13,674 nucleotides of DNA from Chitinophagaceae bacterium. GTDB taxonomy: Bacteria; Bacteroidota; Bacteroidia; Chitinophagales; Chitinophagaceae. Both the position numbers and the translations under genes were made by a program. The DNA is taken from positions 1-13,674 of the forward strand of contig JANXWM010000643.1 in NCBI GenBank assembly GCA_025351145.1, written 5' to 3'. Positions 6,538-13,674 of this stretch are shown here, piece by piece; position 1 is the first letter of the stretch; each line of letters opens with the position of its first letter. The notes beneath the pieces are model-generated. The model saw nothing but the letters and a program-made list of their open reading frames with translations. It ran no database searches and was not told where the DNA came from.

Positions 6538-8244
6538 ATGGCAACAGTAAACGCACAGAAAGCTTTGGGTGCAGCACTTGCAAAACTGTATAATTTACTT
6601 GTGCTTGACCGTAAAGATATTTATGCCATTTACGCATTCTCTATTTTTTCGGGTCTGGTACAGCTTTCGTTGCCGTTGGGTATACAAACAATCATCAGTT
6701 TTGTGCTGGCAGGTTCTGTTTCAACATCCATCATCATCCTTATTATACTTGTAGTGGCTGGTGTATTCTTCACTGGCTTATTGCAGGTAAAGCAAATGCA
6801 GCTCACCGAAAAAATCGAACAGAAAATTTTTGTTCGGTATGCTTTTGAATTTGCAGACAGGCTGCCCAAGATCAATATTCAAAAGATGGACAATTACTAC
6901 CTGCCCGAAGTAGTCAACCGTTTTTTCGATACAATGTCTCTCCAAAAAGGTATGTCGAAATTGTTATTAGACATTCCTGCTGCAACCATTCAAATGGTCT
7001 TTGGCCTGATATTGTTGTCTTTTTATCATCCTGTGTTTATTGTATTTGGGTTGGTAATGTTTTTGGTGCTCATACTTATTCTTCGGTTTACTTCGGTAAA
7101 AGGTATGGAAACAAGCCTTCGGGCAAGCGATTACAAATACAGGGTTGCCGCGTGGTTGCAGGAAATTGCCCGCACTATTAAAACGTTTAAATACTCAAAA
7201 GGAACATCGCTGCACCTGAAGGAGACAGACGAGCTTACTACCGGTTACCTTAATTCCAGTACAGAGCATTTTAAAGTGTTGCTGAAACAATACTGGAGTT
7301 TAATAACTTTTAAACTGATCATTACAGCAGCTATGCTGATTGTTGGCTCTTTATTACTGGTAGATCAGCAGTTAAACATTGGCCAGTTTGTGGCTGCCGA
7401 AATTGTGATTCTTACTATTATAGGTGCAGTAGAAAAATTTATTACCAGTTTGGATAAAGTGTACGATGTTTTAACCGCGCTTGAAAAATTAGGTAAAATA
7501 ACCAACAGCGAAACCGAAACTGAAGGAACCATTGCATTGAATGCAAAACAGGCTGGCGTTGCTATTAAGTTTGATAATGTAAGTTTTCAATATCCTGACG
7601 GGATCAAGGTTTTAAGTAACCTTTCTTTTACACTGGAACCAGGAAAGCACATTGCCATAATGGGTAAATCTGGCTCAGGCAAATCAACGGTTCTTCGCCT
7701 GCTTACAGGTGCATTTAAAGATTTTGAAGGAAGTGTTTTAATTGATGAAGTGCCTGTTGCAAACTACAGTCTTCAATCACTTCGTTCACAAACAGGGATC
7801 CTTTTAAATGCGCAGGATATTTTTAAAGGAACATTGTTAGATAATCTAACGATGGGTAATGAATCTTTAACAATCAGCGAAGTAACTGCACTTGCAAACA
7901 TTACTGGTTTAATAGAATTTGTACAGTCGCAAAAAGAAGGCTACGACACGCAACTTGATCCTACCGGAAAAAGGTTATCAAAAAAAGTGGTGCAAACCAT
8001 TTTATTGATGCGGGCATTACTGGGTGGCCACAGGTTGCTGTTGCTCGAAGAACCACTGCACGACATAGATCCTTTTTATGCACAGCGCATCCTTAATTAT
8101 TTAAAAAGCGACATTGATGCCACCATTGTAATTGCAACCAATAATGCGGCAACAGCCCAGGCTTGCGATAAGGTATTACGGTTAAACAATGGCAGCTTAG
8201 AAGCTGAAGGAAGCTGGCAGGATGTTCAATCAAAAATTAATTAG
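6538..8244 (+). CDS. ABC exporter half-transporter (fused permease-ATPase) with degenerate ATPase motifs
   Basis: A 568-residue inner-membrane protein of the type I secretion/HlyB class, without an N-terminal peptidase domain. Six membrane segments are expected between about residues 28 and 300, and the ATPase domain spans 340-568. The A-loop Tyr352 and Walker A GKSGSGKST (376-384) are intact. Other motifs are not canonical: the Q-loop position is Asn424 (LLNAQ), the LSGGQ signature is replaced by LSKKV (480-484), the Walker B Asp by Glu504 (LLLLEEP, with catalytic Glu505 kept), and the switch His by Asn535 (IATNN). The remaining fold, including the D-loop area (HDIDP), is well conserved and the frame is unbroken, so it looks like a functional divergent protein and not a pseudogene. 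It is followed after 3 bp by the HlyD-type gene, indicating an operon. The cargo is unknown. It may need a canonical partner subunit or use ATP unusually. Confidence 0.9.
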   Translation: MATVNAQKALGAALAKLYNLLVLDRKDIYAIYAFSIFSGLVQLSLPLGIQTIISFVLAGSVSTSIIILIILVVAGVFFTGLLQVKQMQLTEKIEQKIFVRYAFEFADRLPKINIQKMDNYYLPEVVNRFFDTMSLQKGMSKLLLDIPAATIQMVFGLILLSFYHPVFIVFGLVMFLVLILILRFTSVKGMETSLRASDYKYRVAAWLQEIARTIKTFKYSKGTSLHLKETDELTTGYLNSSTEHFKVLLKQYWSLITFKLIITAAMLIVGSLLLVDQQLNIGQFVAAEIVILTIIGAVEKFITSLDKVYDVLTALEKLGKITNSETETEGTIALNAKQAGVAIKFDNVSFQYPDGIKVLSNLSFTLEPGKHIAIMGKSGSGKSTVLRLLTGAFKDFEGSVLIDEVPVANYSLQSLRSQTGILLNAQDIFKGTLLDNLTMGNESLTISEVTALANITGLIEFVQSQKEGYDTQLDPTGKRLSKKVVQTILLMRALLGGHRLLLLEEPLHDIDPFYAQRILNYLKSDIDATIVIATNNAATAQACDKVLRLNNGSLEAEGSWQDVQSKIN

Positions 8245-8247
8245 CAG

Positions 8248-9591
8248 ATGAACCAATTTTTAAATAGCGAAATTAGTAATGAGCATTCAGATAAAACCTA
8301 TCAAGCATTTAATACTATTTACCGCATTCATAAAAAAAGCACGGTAAAAAAATGGATGATTGCTATTTTGATTGCGTTGGTTGTAATCATGTTCTTGCCC
8401 TGGACACAGAACATAAAAGCCAAAGGAACGGTTACTACTTTAAGGCCCGAACAAAGGCCGCAGCAGATCAATAATGTTATTGCTGGCCGCGTGATAAAGT
8501 GGTTTGTAAAAGAAGGCGATAATGTAAAAGAAGGCGATACCATTTTACAATTGGGCGAAGTAAAAGTTGATTATTTCGATCCTCAATTATTGGCACGTAC
8601 CCAACAACAAATTGATTCAAAAGGCTTATCTGCAGAAGGGTACAAGAATAAAGCGATAACCGCTCAAACACAGGCAGGTGCGCTATTGCAGTCACGAGAC
8701 CTTAAGTTAAAACAGTTAGAAATAAAACTACTGCAGCAACAGTTGAAAGTACAAAGCGAAAGCATAGACCTTACCGCCGTTATTAACGAGCAAAGTGTAA
8801 ATCAGCGGCAAATTGATGCGGCAAAACAAATGCTCGACAGTGGCGTAATATCACTCGTAGATTTTGAAAGAAGAAAAGTGAGTTACCAAAACGTGCAGGC
8901 AAAAAGAATTGGCGCAGAAAATAAACTGCTTCAATCTAAACAGGAACTCATCAACCTGCGCATAGAAAAAAACAGCATCATACAGGATTATACCGATAAA
9001 ATTTCTAAGGCCGAAGGCGATAAGTTTAGTTCACTTTCCAGTGCCGCCTCAACAGAGGCCGATATTTCTAAACTGCAAAATACTTATGCCAGTTACGATG
9101 TACGCAACCAGTTATATTATGTGCGTGCACCACAGAGCGGACAAATTGTTGCCGCTAAAAAAGCAGGCATTGGCGAAATGCTGAAGGAAGGAGATATGAT
9201 TGTAGAAATTGTGCCAGATCATTTTCAGTATGCAGTTGAAATGTTTGTAGAACCCATGGATCAGCCGCTAATTTCCACAGGGCAAACAGTGCGTTTTGTT
9301 TTTGATGGTTTCCCCGCAATCGTGTTCACAGGCTGGCCCGCGGCTTCTTATGGAACCTTTGCAGGCGTTGTGGTTGCGGTAGAAAACAATACCAATAAAG
9401 ATGGAAAATTCCGGGTGCTGGTTAGCGAAAAACCAGGCGAAAAACCGTGGCCACAACAGTTGCGAATGGGCGGTGGGGCCAATGGCATCGCCTTGCTAAA
9501 AGATGTGGCTATCGGTTACGAACTCTGGCGCAACATTAACGGCTTTCCGCCGGAATATTACAAGGCAAAAGAAGCAGAAGCAAAGAATTAA
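8248..9591 (+). CDS. HlyD-family membrane fusion (periplasmic adaptor) protein
   Basis: A 447-residue adaptor bridging the inner-membrane ABC protein to the outer-membrane TolC-type protein. A cytoplasmic N-terminus (1-35) precedes one membrane segment (about 36-52). The first half of a biotinyl-lipoyl domain is at about 72-103 (NNVIAGRVIKWFVKEGDNVKEGD), a long alpha-helical hairpin at about 113-285, and the second lipoyl half at about 288-322 with VRAPQSGQI (292-300) and GEMLKEGD. A beta-barrel domain runs to about 395, and a membrane-proximal tail contains the Gly-rich LRMGGGANG. The frame and length fit the HlyD class. The 3-bp spacing to the ABC stop codon indicates translational coupling. 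The gene is separated from the TolC-type gene by 275 bp containing a nested repeat, which could make expression of the third component unequal. Confidence 0.92.
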   Translation: MNQFLNSEISNEHSDKTYQAFNTIYRIHKKSTVKKWMIAILIALVVIMFLPWTQNIKAKGTVTTLRPEQRPQQINNVIAGRVIKWFVKEGDNVKEGDTILQLGEVKVDYFDPQLLARTQQQIDSKGLSAEGYKNKAITAQTQAGALLQSRDLKLKQLEIKLLQQQLKVQSESIDLTAVINEQSVNQRQIDAAKQMLDSGVISLVDFERRKVSYQNVQAKRIGAENKLLQSKQELINLRIEKNSIIQDYTDKISKAEGDKFSSLSSAASTEADISKLQNTYASYDVRNQLYYVRAPQSGQIVAAKKAGIGEMLKEGDMIVEIVPDHFQYAVEMFVEPMDQPLISTGQTVRFVFDGFPAIVFTGWPAASYGTFAGVVVAVENNTNKDGKFRVLVSEKPGEKPWPQQLRMGGGANGIALLKDVAIGYELWRNINGFPPEYYKAKEAEAKN

Positions 9592-9599
9592 AATATATT

Positions 9600-9866
9600 T
9601 TTTGTACCGGGCATTGGTAATTCTTATGACCGTTCCTTGCGTCGCACTCTTGTACTGAAGAATTTAATTGGGCAACGCGAAGTAAACAAAACAGCGTCAT
9701 TGCGAGGAACGAAGCAATCTCCTGGCATAACAAAAATGAGTACCATACGCATTACAAGAGATTGCTTCGGAGGCCTCGCAATGACGCACAATGTTCCGAA
9801 CGTACAAGAGTGCGACGCAAGAGGCGATGCCACAAAGAACTTTTGCCGGGCCAATAAAATTATATC
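9600..9866. repeat. Palindromic interspersed element, copy 4, interrupted by a second palindrome
   Basis: Perfect 20-bp inverted arms lie at 9636-9655 (CTTGCGTCGCACTCTTGTAC) and 9802-9821. ATTGGGCAAC (9667-9676) lies 30 bp from the arm start, as in copies 1 and 2. Outer ends CCGGGCA (about 9607) and TGCCGGGCCAATAAAA (about 9843-9858) correspond to the ends of copy 1. The interior is longer than in copy 1 because another palindrome (9694-9787) sits inside. The element fills the whole hlyD-tolC gap. Short reading frames here (for example 9637-9870) are by-products of the repeat, not genes. Confidence 0.8.
9694..9787. repeat. Nested GTCATTGCGAGG-type palindrome
   Basis: GCGTCATTGCGAGG (9694-9707) is the exact reverse complement of CCTCGCAATGACGC (9774-9787). 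Inside, GAAGCAATCTC (9711-9721) pairs with GAGATTGCTTC (9758-9768). The motif GTCATTGCGAGGAACGAAGCAATCTC-like (split here by arm boundaries) is, from memory, a repeat seen in many unrelated bacterial genomes. It lies wholly between the arms of the outer element, which suggests insertion of one repeat into another. Confidence 0.75.
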
Positions 9867-11261
9867 ATGAAGAAAAATTTGATCATCATATTTGTTTTGT
9901 TTTGTGTGCAATTGCATGCGCAACAAAATACGCCTGAGCTTTTTTCTGTAGATGCTTTTATAGCTCAGGTAAAATTGTATCACCCGGTAGCCAAACAATC
10001 GAACATATTGGTTGAAAAAGCGGCGGCACAGTTGCTTGCATCGAAAGGTGGTTTCGATCCCGCACTTACCCTCGATGCTTCGCGTAAAACATTCGATGGA
10101 ACGAACTACTATTTTTACACAAACCCCGAACTAAAGATCCCCACCACGTTTGGTGTAGACATTAAAGCAGGCCTTGAAAGCAACGGTGGCAAATATTTAA
10201 ACCCGGAAGTATCAAGTGGCAATACCAGTTATTTGGGTATAGAAGTGCCGCTGGCAAAAGGCTTGTTGATAGATAAGCGCCGGGCCGCGCTGCAACAGGC
10301 AAAAATCTTTGCTAACCAAAGCGAACAGGAAAGATTACAGGTAATTAACAACCTTCTGTTTGATGCGTATGCTACTTACTGGCAATGGGCGGGCAGTTAC
10401 CAATTATATGGCGTGTACACAAAATACCTGCAACTGTCTGCAGAACGTTTCAGGCTGGTAAACATTGCTTATAAAAATGGTGACCGTGCAGCAATGGATA
10501 CCCTGGAAGCATTAACACAGGTGCAAAATTTTGAAATGCTGCAGGCCGATGCCATACTTAAAATAAATGATGCAGCCCTTGACCTTTCTAACTTTTTATG
10601 GCAGGAAAATGATAGTGCTTTTCAGTTGCCAAAACAATATGTGCCCGATACGCTGCAACTCGCTGTAAACCTTTCTCCGCAGCCATTAGAGCAGTTGGTG
10701 GAACGGTCTGCAATTGAAAACCCTTTGCTGCGCACTTATACTTATAAATTGGATGCATTGAACGTGGAGCGCAGGTTAAAATTTCAAAACCTGTTGCCCG
10801 TGCTCAATGCAAAAGCAAACCTGCTGAATAAAGATTATTATGTTTTAAAGGGCGTAAACTCCGCGTTTATACAAAACAATTACAAATGGGGAATTGATTT
10901 TAAACTGCCGCTTTTTTTGCGTGAAGGCCGGGGGGATTACCGTAATGCAAAATTGAAGATTGAGGAAACAAATTACCAGTTATCTGCAAAGCGGTGGGAG
11001 ACCGAAAATAAAATTCGTTCTTACTATAATGAAGTAATACAATATCAAAAGCAAGTGCAGATAACACAAAATATTTTTAATAATTATACTTCTCTCTTAA
11101 GGCAGGAAGACCTTAAATTCAGGAACGGTGAGAGTTCTTTGTTTATGGTAAACAGCCGCGAAAACAAAGTAATTGAAACGGCACAAAAATTAATTGAATT
11201 AAGGATAAAATACCAGAAAGCTTATTACGCAGTTTTGTGGGCTGGTGGTTTGCTGAGATGA
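9867..11261 (+). CDS. TolC-family outer membrane efflux protein
   Basis: A 464-residue outer-membrane channel subunit. Residues 1-18 form a signal peptide (MKKNLIIIFVLFCVQLHA, cleavage expected before QQ). The mature protein shows the TolC two-repeat pattern. The first repeat has a beta segment rich in Gly/Asn/Tyr (about 80-130) and long helices, ending with NGDRAAMDTLEALTQVQNFE (204-223). The second repeat closes with the matching NGESSLFMVNSRENKVIETA (420-439). Both are the typical helical 'entrance' motifs of the family. Together with the preceding ABC and HlyD-type genes it makes a complete tripartite exporter on one strand. The 275-bp repeat-filled gap may uncouple its expression. It ends 25 bp before the convergent oxidoreductase gene, with no obvious terminator hairpin between. 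Confidence 0.92.
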   Translation: MKKNLIIIFVLFCVQLHAQQNTPELFSVDAFIAQVKLYHPVAKQSNILVEKAAAQLLASKGGFDPALTLDASRKTFDGTNYYFYTNPELKIPTTFGVDIKAGLESNGGKYLNPEVSSGNTSYLGIEVPLAKGLLIDKRRAALQQAKIFANQSEQERLQVINNLLFDAYATYWQWAGSYQLYGVYTKYLQLSAERFRLVNIAYKNGDRAAMDTLEALTQVQNFEMLQADAILKINDAALDLSNFLWQENDSAFQLPKQYVPDTLQLAVNLSPQPLEQLVERSAIENPLLRTYTYKLDALNVERRLKFQNLLPVLNAKANLLNKDYYVLKGVNSAFIQNNYKWGIDFKLPLFLREGRGDYRNAKLKIEETNYQLSAKRWETENKIRSYYNEVIQYQKQVQITQNIFNNYTSLLRQEDLKFRNGESSLFMVNSRENKVIETAQKLIELRIKYQKAYYAVLWAGGLLR

Positions 11262-11286
11262 TAAACGAATAGGTTTAAGTAGCTAA

Positions 11287-12267
11287 CTAACGTACAGTTA
11301 TCATATCAAGTATAGCGTTGGCTCTTTCTCCCGAAACTCCGTTTGACGGGCTTACAGCTTCTCCTCTAAGTTGCTTTACAATAAGATCGATCAATGGCTG
11401 CTGCACATGTTCGGGATAAGGGAGATTAAATTCTTCTGTACCATTTTCAGTTTCAACTTTTATGCTGTATTTCTCAAAAAACGAAAAAGTGATTTGACCT
11501 TTTGAGCCGGTGATTTTTGCTTCGTCAATACGCTGATTTTTATTTACCGTAAAGCACCAGGAGCCTGTACCAACAACGCCGGATTCAAATTCAAAAGCTG
11601 CAGTTACAATATCGTCTGCTTTATACAATCCTGCCTGGTTGCGTGCAATTCCTTTGGCATTTTTTATGGGGCCAAATGCATATTCCAAAAAATCGAACTG
11701 GTGCGAAGCAAGGTCGTGAAAATGGCCGCCACCAGAGATCTCAGGAAAAACGCGCCATCTTGGTTTTGCATTTTCGCCGGTTTCTTCATCGTAAGGCTGC
11801 CAGTGAAGAGATATATTGATGAGCCTTATATCGCCGATTATTTTTTCATCAATCAACTCTTTTAATTTTATGAAGTAAGGCAAAGCACGGCGATAATAAG
11901 CTACAAAAAGCGGCACGCCTGTTTCTAAACTAACTGCATTCATCGCAGCACATTCGGCTGCATTTCTGGCCATGGGCTTTTCTACATAAACAGGCTTACC
12001 CGTTCGCATGGCTTTTACTGCGTATTCAAGATGTACATCGGGCGGCGTGGCTATATAAATGGCGTTTACTTCGGGGTCGTTTATAAGATCGTCTACGTTG
12101 TTGTACCACTTAGGCACAGCATGCCTTTTGGCATAATCGGCAGCCTTTTCTATATCCCTTGCCATAACAGCAACCAAAGCAGAGTTTGCAACTTTATTAA
12201 AAGCGGGGCCGCTCTTTTTTTCGGTTACATTTCCGCAACCAATCATGCCCCAGTTTATTTTATCCAT
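11287..12267 (-). CDS. Gfo/Idh/MocA-family oxidoreductase
   Basis: A 326-residue NAD(P)-dependent oxidoreductase, probably acting on a sugar, sugar acid or cyclitol. The Rossmann motif is MIGCGNVTE (Gly10, Gly12, Thr15), followed by YIATPPDVHLEYAVKAMRTG. The family-defining EKP motif is VYVEKPMA (Glu96, Lys97, Pro98). The substrate-side motif GGGHFHDLASHQFDFLEY carries His182, Asp185 and His189. The length fits the family. The substrate cannot be read from the sequence. It lies 68 bp downstream of the glycosylase gene on the same strand, so cotranscription is possible, but a function shared with it is not evident. No signal peptide is seen, so it should be cytoplasmic. Confidence 0.92.
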   Translation of the reverse strand: MDKINWGMIGCGNVTEKKSGPAFNKVANSALVAVMARDIEKAADYAKRHAVPKWYNNVDDLINDPEVNAIYIATPPDVHLEYAVKAMRTGKPVYVEKPMARNAAECAAMNAVSLETGVPLFVAYYRRALPYFIKLKELIDEKIIGDIRLINISLHWQPYDEETGENAKPRWRVFPEISGGGHFHDLASHQFDFLEYAFGPIKNAKGIARNQAGLYKADDIVTAAFEFESGVVGTGSWCFTVNKNQRIDEAKITGSKGQITFSFFEKYSIKVETENGTEEFNLPYPEHVQQPLIDLIVKQLRGEAVSPSNGVSGERANAILDMITVR

Positions 12268-12335
12268 AACAACTTTTTGCCCTATTGAATGAAATGGTTT
12301 TTAGAAATGAATGACGATAAATATTTAAGTCAAAC

Positions 12336-12968
12336 TTACAATTTTATATTCCGTTTTACAATGTAAGCATGCCATAGCAAAAAAGCTGCAACTGTTCTGT
12401 TTGGCCGCCACGTTTCTGCTATTTGTAAAATTTCTTCTTTTGTAGTTTCAACAGGCAGGTCTTTCACTTCTTTAATGCTTTTTATTAAAGCAATATCACC
12501 GGTGGGGAAACAATCGCAGCGGTTTAATGCCATCATTAAATAAACATCAACCGTCCAGTCGCCGATGCCTTTAAGTTTTTTAAGTTCTGTTCTTATGAAA
12601 TCATCGGGCAATTCATTGAGCTTTTCTATTTGCAGTTCGTTATTTACAATGGCTGCGGCAAGATGTTTTGCGTAGGTTATTTTTTGCCTGCTGAAATAGC
12701 AGGCTTTCAATTCTTCATTTGTGAGTTGTAAAATTTTTTCGGGGGTAATGTGGCCAGCTTTTTCCTGGAGTTTTAAAAAGGCAGATTTTGCTGAAGCCAG
12801 CGAAACCTGCTGTTCTAAAATGATATTGACCAATGTAGCGAATGATGGGGTGCGGCTCCAAAAGGGTGGATAGCCATGGGTTTTAATAACGAAACGTAGA
12901 TGACTGTCTTTCTCTGCAAGCTTATTACAAAGCCTGTAAAAATTATCCTTGTCAAAACGCTGAATCAT
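12336..12968 (-). CDS. AlkA-like DNA-3-methyladenine glycosylase (HhH-GPD superfamily)
   Basis: A 210-residue base-excision repair enzyme that should remove alkylated purines from DNA. It lacks the N-terminal beta domain of E. coli AlkA, like other short bacterial members. Features in order: ILEQQVSLASA (51-61), typical of the superfamily; the helix-hairpin-helix LKKLKGIGDWTVDVYLMMAL (129-148); and the catalytic aspartate Asp158 in FPTGDIALIKSI, matching Asp238 of AlkA. There are no four Cys of an iron-sulfur cluster, so it is not an endonuclease III type. Its ATG shares one base with the stop codon of the upstream cold-shock gene (TAATG), implying translational coupling. Confidence 0.9.
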   Translation of the reverse strand: MIQRFDKDNFYRLCNKLAEKDSHLRFVIKTHGYPPFWSRTPSFATLVNIILEQQVSLASAKSAFLKLQEKAGHITPEKILQLTNEELKACYFSRQKITYAKHLAAAIVNNELQIEKLNELPDDFIRTELKKLKGIGDWTVDVYLMMALNRCDCFPTGDIALIKSIKEVKDLPVETTKEEILQIAETWRPNRTVAAFLLWHAYIVKRNIKL

Positions 12969-13432
12969 TATTTCTCAGGAATAATCAGGGTAACCGATAC
13001 GGCGCTTGGCCCCTTTGGTCCCATTTCGGTTTCGAAAGTTACTTTGTCGTTTTCTTTTATACGGTTTACCAGCCCGTTGATGTGCACAAAAATACTTTCC
13101 TGCGATTGCTGATCTTTGATGAAGCCGTAACCTTTAGATTCGTTGAAAAAGGTAACTATTCCCTTTCTTACTACATCGGCCTGGGGCAAATCTTCCTGCT
13201 TAGACACACCGATCTGTATATCTTCTGTATTAATTGTTTTCCTTTTTCGCGGGTCTGGCGGATTTGGTACAATGTTTCCATTTTCATCTACATAGGCCAT
13301 CATATCCTCAAGGCTCATACCTTTTTTGGCATTGGCTTTCCGTTCTTCTTTTTTCTCTTCTTTATCCTTTTTCTTTTTTTGTCTTTTCTTTTCGTTCTCT
13401 TTTTTATTAAATGTTTCCTGCGATTTGCTCAT
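12968..13432 (-). CDS. Cold-shock-domain protein with a Lys/Glu-rich N-terminal extension
   Basis: A 154-residue nucleic-acid-binding protein, about twice the length of CspA. The cold-shock domain is at the C-terminus (about 88-151). RNP1 is KGYGFI (100-105) and RNP2 is IFVHI (114-118), and VRKGIVTFFNES opens the domain. The N-terminal half is unusual: residues 9-37 are almost entirely Lys, Glu and Arg, then comes a short acidic/hydrophobic segment (SLEDMMAYVDENGNIVPNPPDP) and a basic linker (RKRK). This layout is, from memory, common in Bacteroidota. Likely roles are RNA chaperoning, with the basic tail adding RNA or ribosome contact. The 1-base stop/start overlap couples it to the downstream glycosylase gene. 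Its leader can form two competing hairpins. Confidence 0.9.
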   Translation of the reverse strand: MSKSQETFNKKENEKKRQKKKKDKEEKKEERKANAKKGMSLEDMMAYVDENGNIVPNPPDPRKRKTINTEDIQIGVSKQEDLPQADVVRKGIVTFFNESKGYGFIKDQQSQESIFVHINGLVNRIKENDKVTFETEMGPKGPSAVSVTLIIPEK

Positions 13433-13455
13433 ATATTTTCTAAGATTTATTTTTT

Positions 13456-13496
13456 ATACCTGTTTCTAAAGTGAAACAGAAGTTTGAAACTGGTAT
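13456..13496 (-). promoter_or_regulatory. Mutually exclusive hairpins in the cold-shock gene leader
   Basis: In plus-strand coordinates CTGTTTC (13460-13466) pairs perfectly with GAAACAG (13473-13479). ATACCTGTTTC (13456-13466), containing the same strand, pairs with GAAACTGGTAT (13486-13496) with a single mismatch. Only one stem can form at a time. The structure ends 24 nt from the start codon. Temperature-dependent switching, as in the E. coli cspA leader, is an inference. Confidence 0.4.
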
Positions 13497-13506
13497 TTGA
13501 TTCTGG

Positions 13507-13514
13507 TGAAGATA
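13507..13514 (-). promoter_or_regulatory. Weak candidate -7 box for the cold-shock gene
   Basis: The minus strand reads TATCTTCA, resembling TAnnTTTG with two mismatches. A start just downstream would give a leader of about 65-70 nt that includes the competing hairpins. No clear TTG stands at the right distance upstream, so support is weak. Confidence 0.2.
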
Positions 13515-13604
13515 CGAAATCTTGCGTGCATTAAAAGGATATGCTGATTTGGCCGCTGTGCACTATTGTGAATCCTGTTGTTAATCTTCGCTTCTATACA
13601 ACTC

Positions 13605-13674
13605 CTAAGCAGCGGCAGCCTTTAGTTCAATGAGTTTACGTTCATAGAAAGCTATTTTGGCAGTTCTTTGCTTT
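13605..13674 (-). CDS. 3' end of an unidentified gene entering from the right edge
   Basis: On the minus strand one frame is open from the window edge for 22 codons to a TAG at 13605-13607. It encodes a basic C-terminus, KQRTAKIAFYERKLIELKAA followed by two more alanines. The helical, Lys-rich character looks protein-like, and the other two minus frames stop early. The family is not recognisable from so short a piece. It would be transcribed in the same direction as the cold-shock gene, 172 bp upstream of it. Confidence 0.45.
   Translation of the reverse strand, partial: KQRTAKIAFYERKLIELKAAAA

Noticed and set aside
6538..8244. The ABC gene as a pseudogene because of its altered motifs
   Set aside because: The frame is intact over 568 codons, Walker A and the catalytic Glu are kept, and it is tightly coupled to an intact adaptor gene; divergence is more likely than decay.
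1725..9866. A possible CRISPR array from the repeated GTGCGACGCAA motif
   Set aside because: Copies are kilobases apart, inverted, and lack regularly spaced direct repeats and spacers.
9637..9870. A plus-strand reading frame of 77 codons in the hlyD-tolC gap
   Set aside because: It consists wholly of the nested palindromes; a similar peptide appears antisense at copy 1 (1658-1846), confirming it comes from the repeat and not from a gene.
9624..9998. A 124-codon minus-strand reading frame covering the repeat and the start of the TolC-type gene
   Set aside because: It reads through the palindromic element and antisense to the tolC signal peptide; its recurring CDAR/RRTLV-like words are translations of the repeat arms.
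13082..13474. A 130-codon plus-strand frame rich in Phe and Leu resembling a membrane protein
   Set aside because: It is the antisense shadow of the Lys/Glu-rich N-terminus of the cold-shock protein; Lys codons read backwards give Phe and Leu.

Overview
The window looks like chromosomal DNA from a member of the Bacteroidota, probably the Chitinophagaceae or a close relative. This rests on the gene types (TlpA/DUF4369-type lipoprotein thioredoxin, peptidase-less ABC/HlyD/TolC exporter, cold-shock protein with a long Lys/Glu-rich leader domain), on AT-rich leaders without clear Shine-Dalgarno sites, and on one well-formed promoter of the Bacteroidota type (TTG, 19 bp, TAnnTTTG). The taxonomic assignment is inference from the sequence alone.

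Layout. 1-504 is the 3' end of gatB, and 559-1719 a secreted thioredoxin-like lipoprotein. 1720-2002 is a convergent intergenic stretch holding a palindromic element and a striking GGTTAA/TTAACC cluster. 2003-5002 is a visibly more AT-rich block: a LysR-type regulator (minus) divergent from a Thermus/Rickettsia-type isocitrate dehydrogenase, followed by two small, mutually similar, unrecognised genes. 5337-5636 is a small secreted orphan and 5766-6410 a beta-carbonic anhydrase. 6538-11261 is a three-gene export set (ABC protein, HlyD-type adaptor, TolC-type outer membrane protein). On the minus strand follow a Gfo/Idh/MocA oxidoreductase (11287-12267), an AlkA-like DNA glycosylase (12336-12968) and a cold-shock-domain protein (12968-13432), the last two sharing one base. 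A partial minus-strand gene enters from the right edge.

Two themes stand out. First, a family of short palindromic elements built on TTGCGTCGCAC ... GTGCGACGCAA occurs at four intergenic places (about 1725-1876, 5077-5129, 6420-6473, 9600-9866). Copies share a central ATTGnGCAAC box at fixed spacing. The copy inside the exporter cluster has a second, unrelated palindrome (GTCATTGCGAGG type) nested in it. Two of the copies bracket the AT-rich LysR/isocitrate dehydrogenase block. Second, the ABC protein keeps its Walker A motif but has lost the canonical Q-loop Gln, LSGGQ signature, Walker B Asp and switch His, so an ordinary homodimeric exporter cycle is doubtful.

How the genes may work together: ABC, HlyD and TolC should form an envelope-spanning exporter of unknown cargo. 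The LysR protein probably controls icd from the shared 94-bp region. Isocitrate dehydrogenase and carbonic anhydrase both handle inorganic carbon, but a joint function is only a hypothesis. The cold-shock protein and the glycosylase are translationally coupled.
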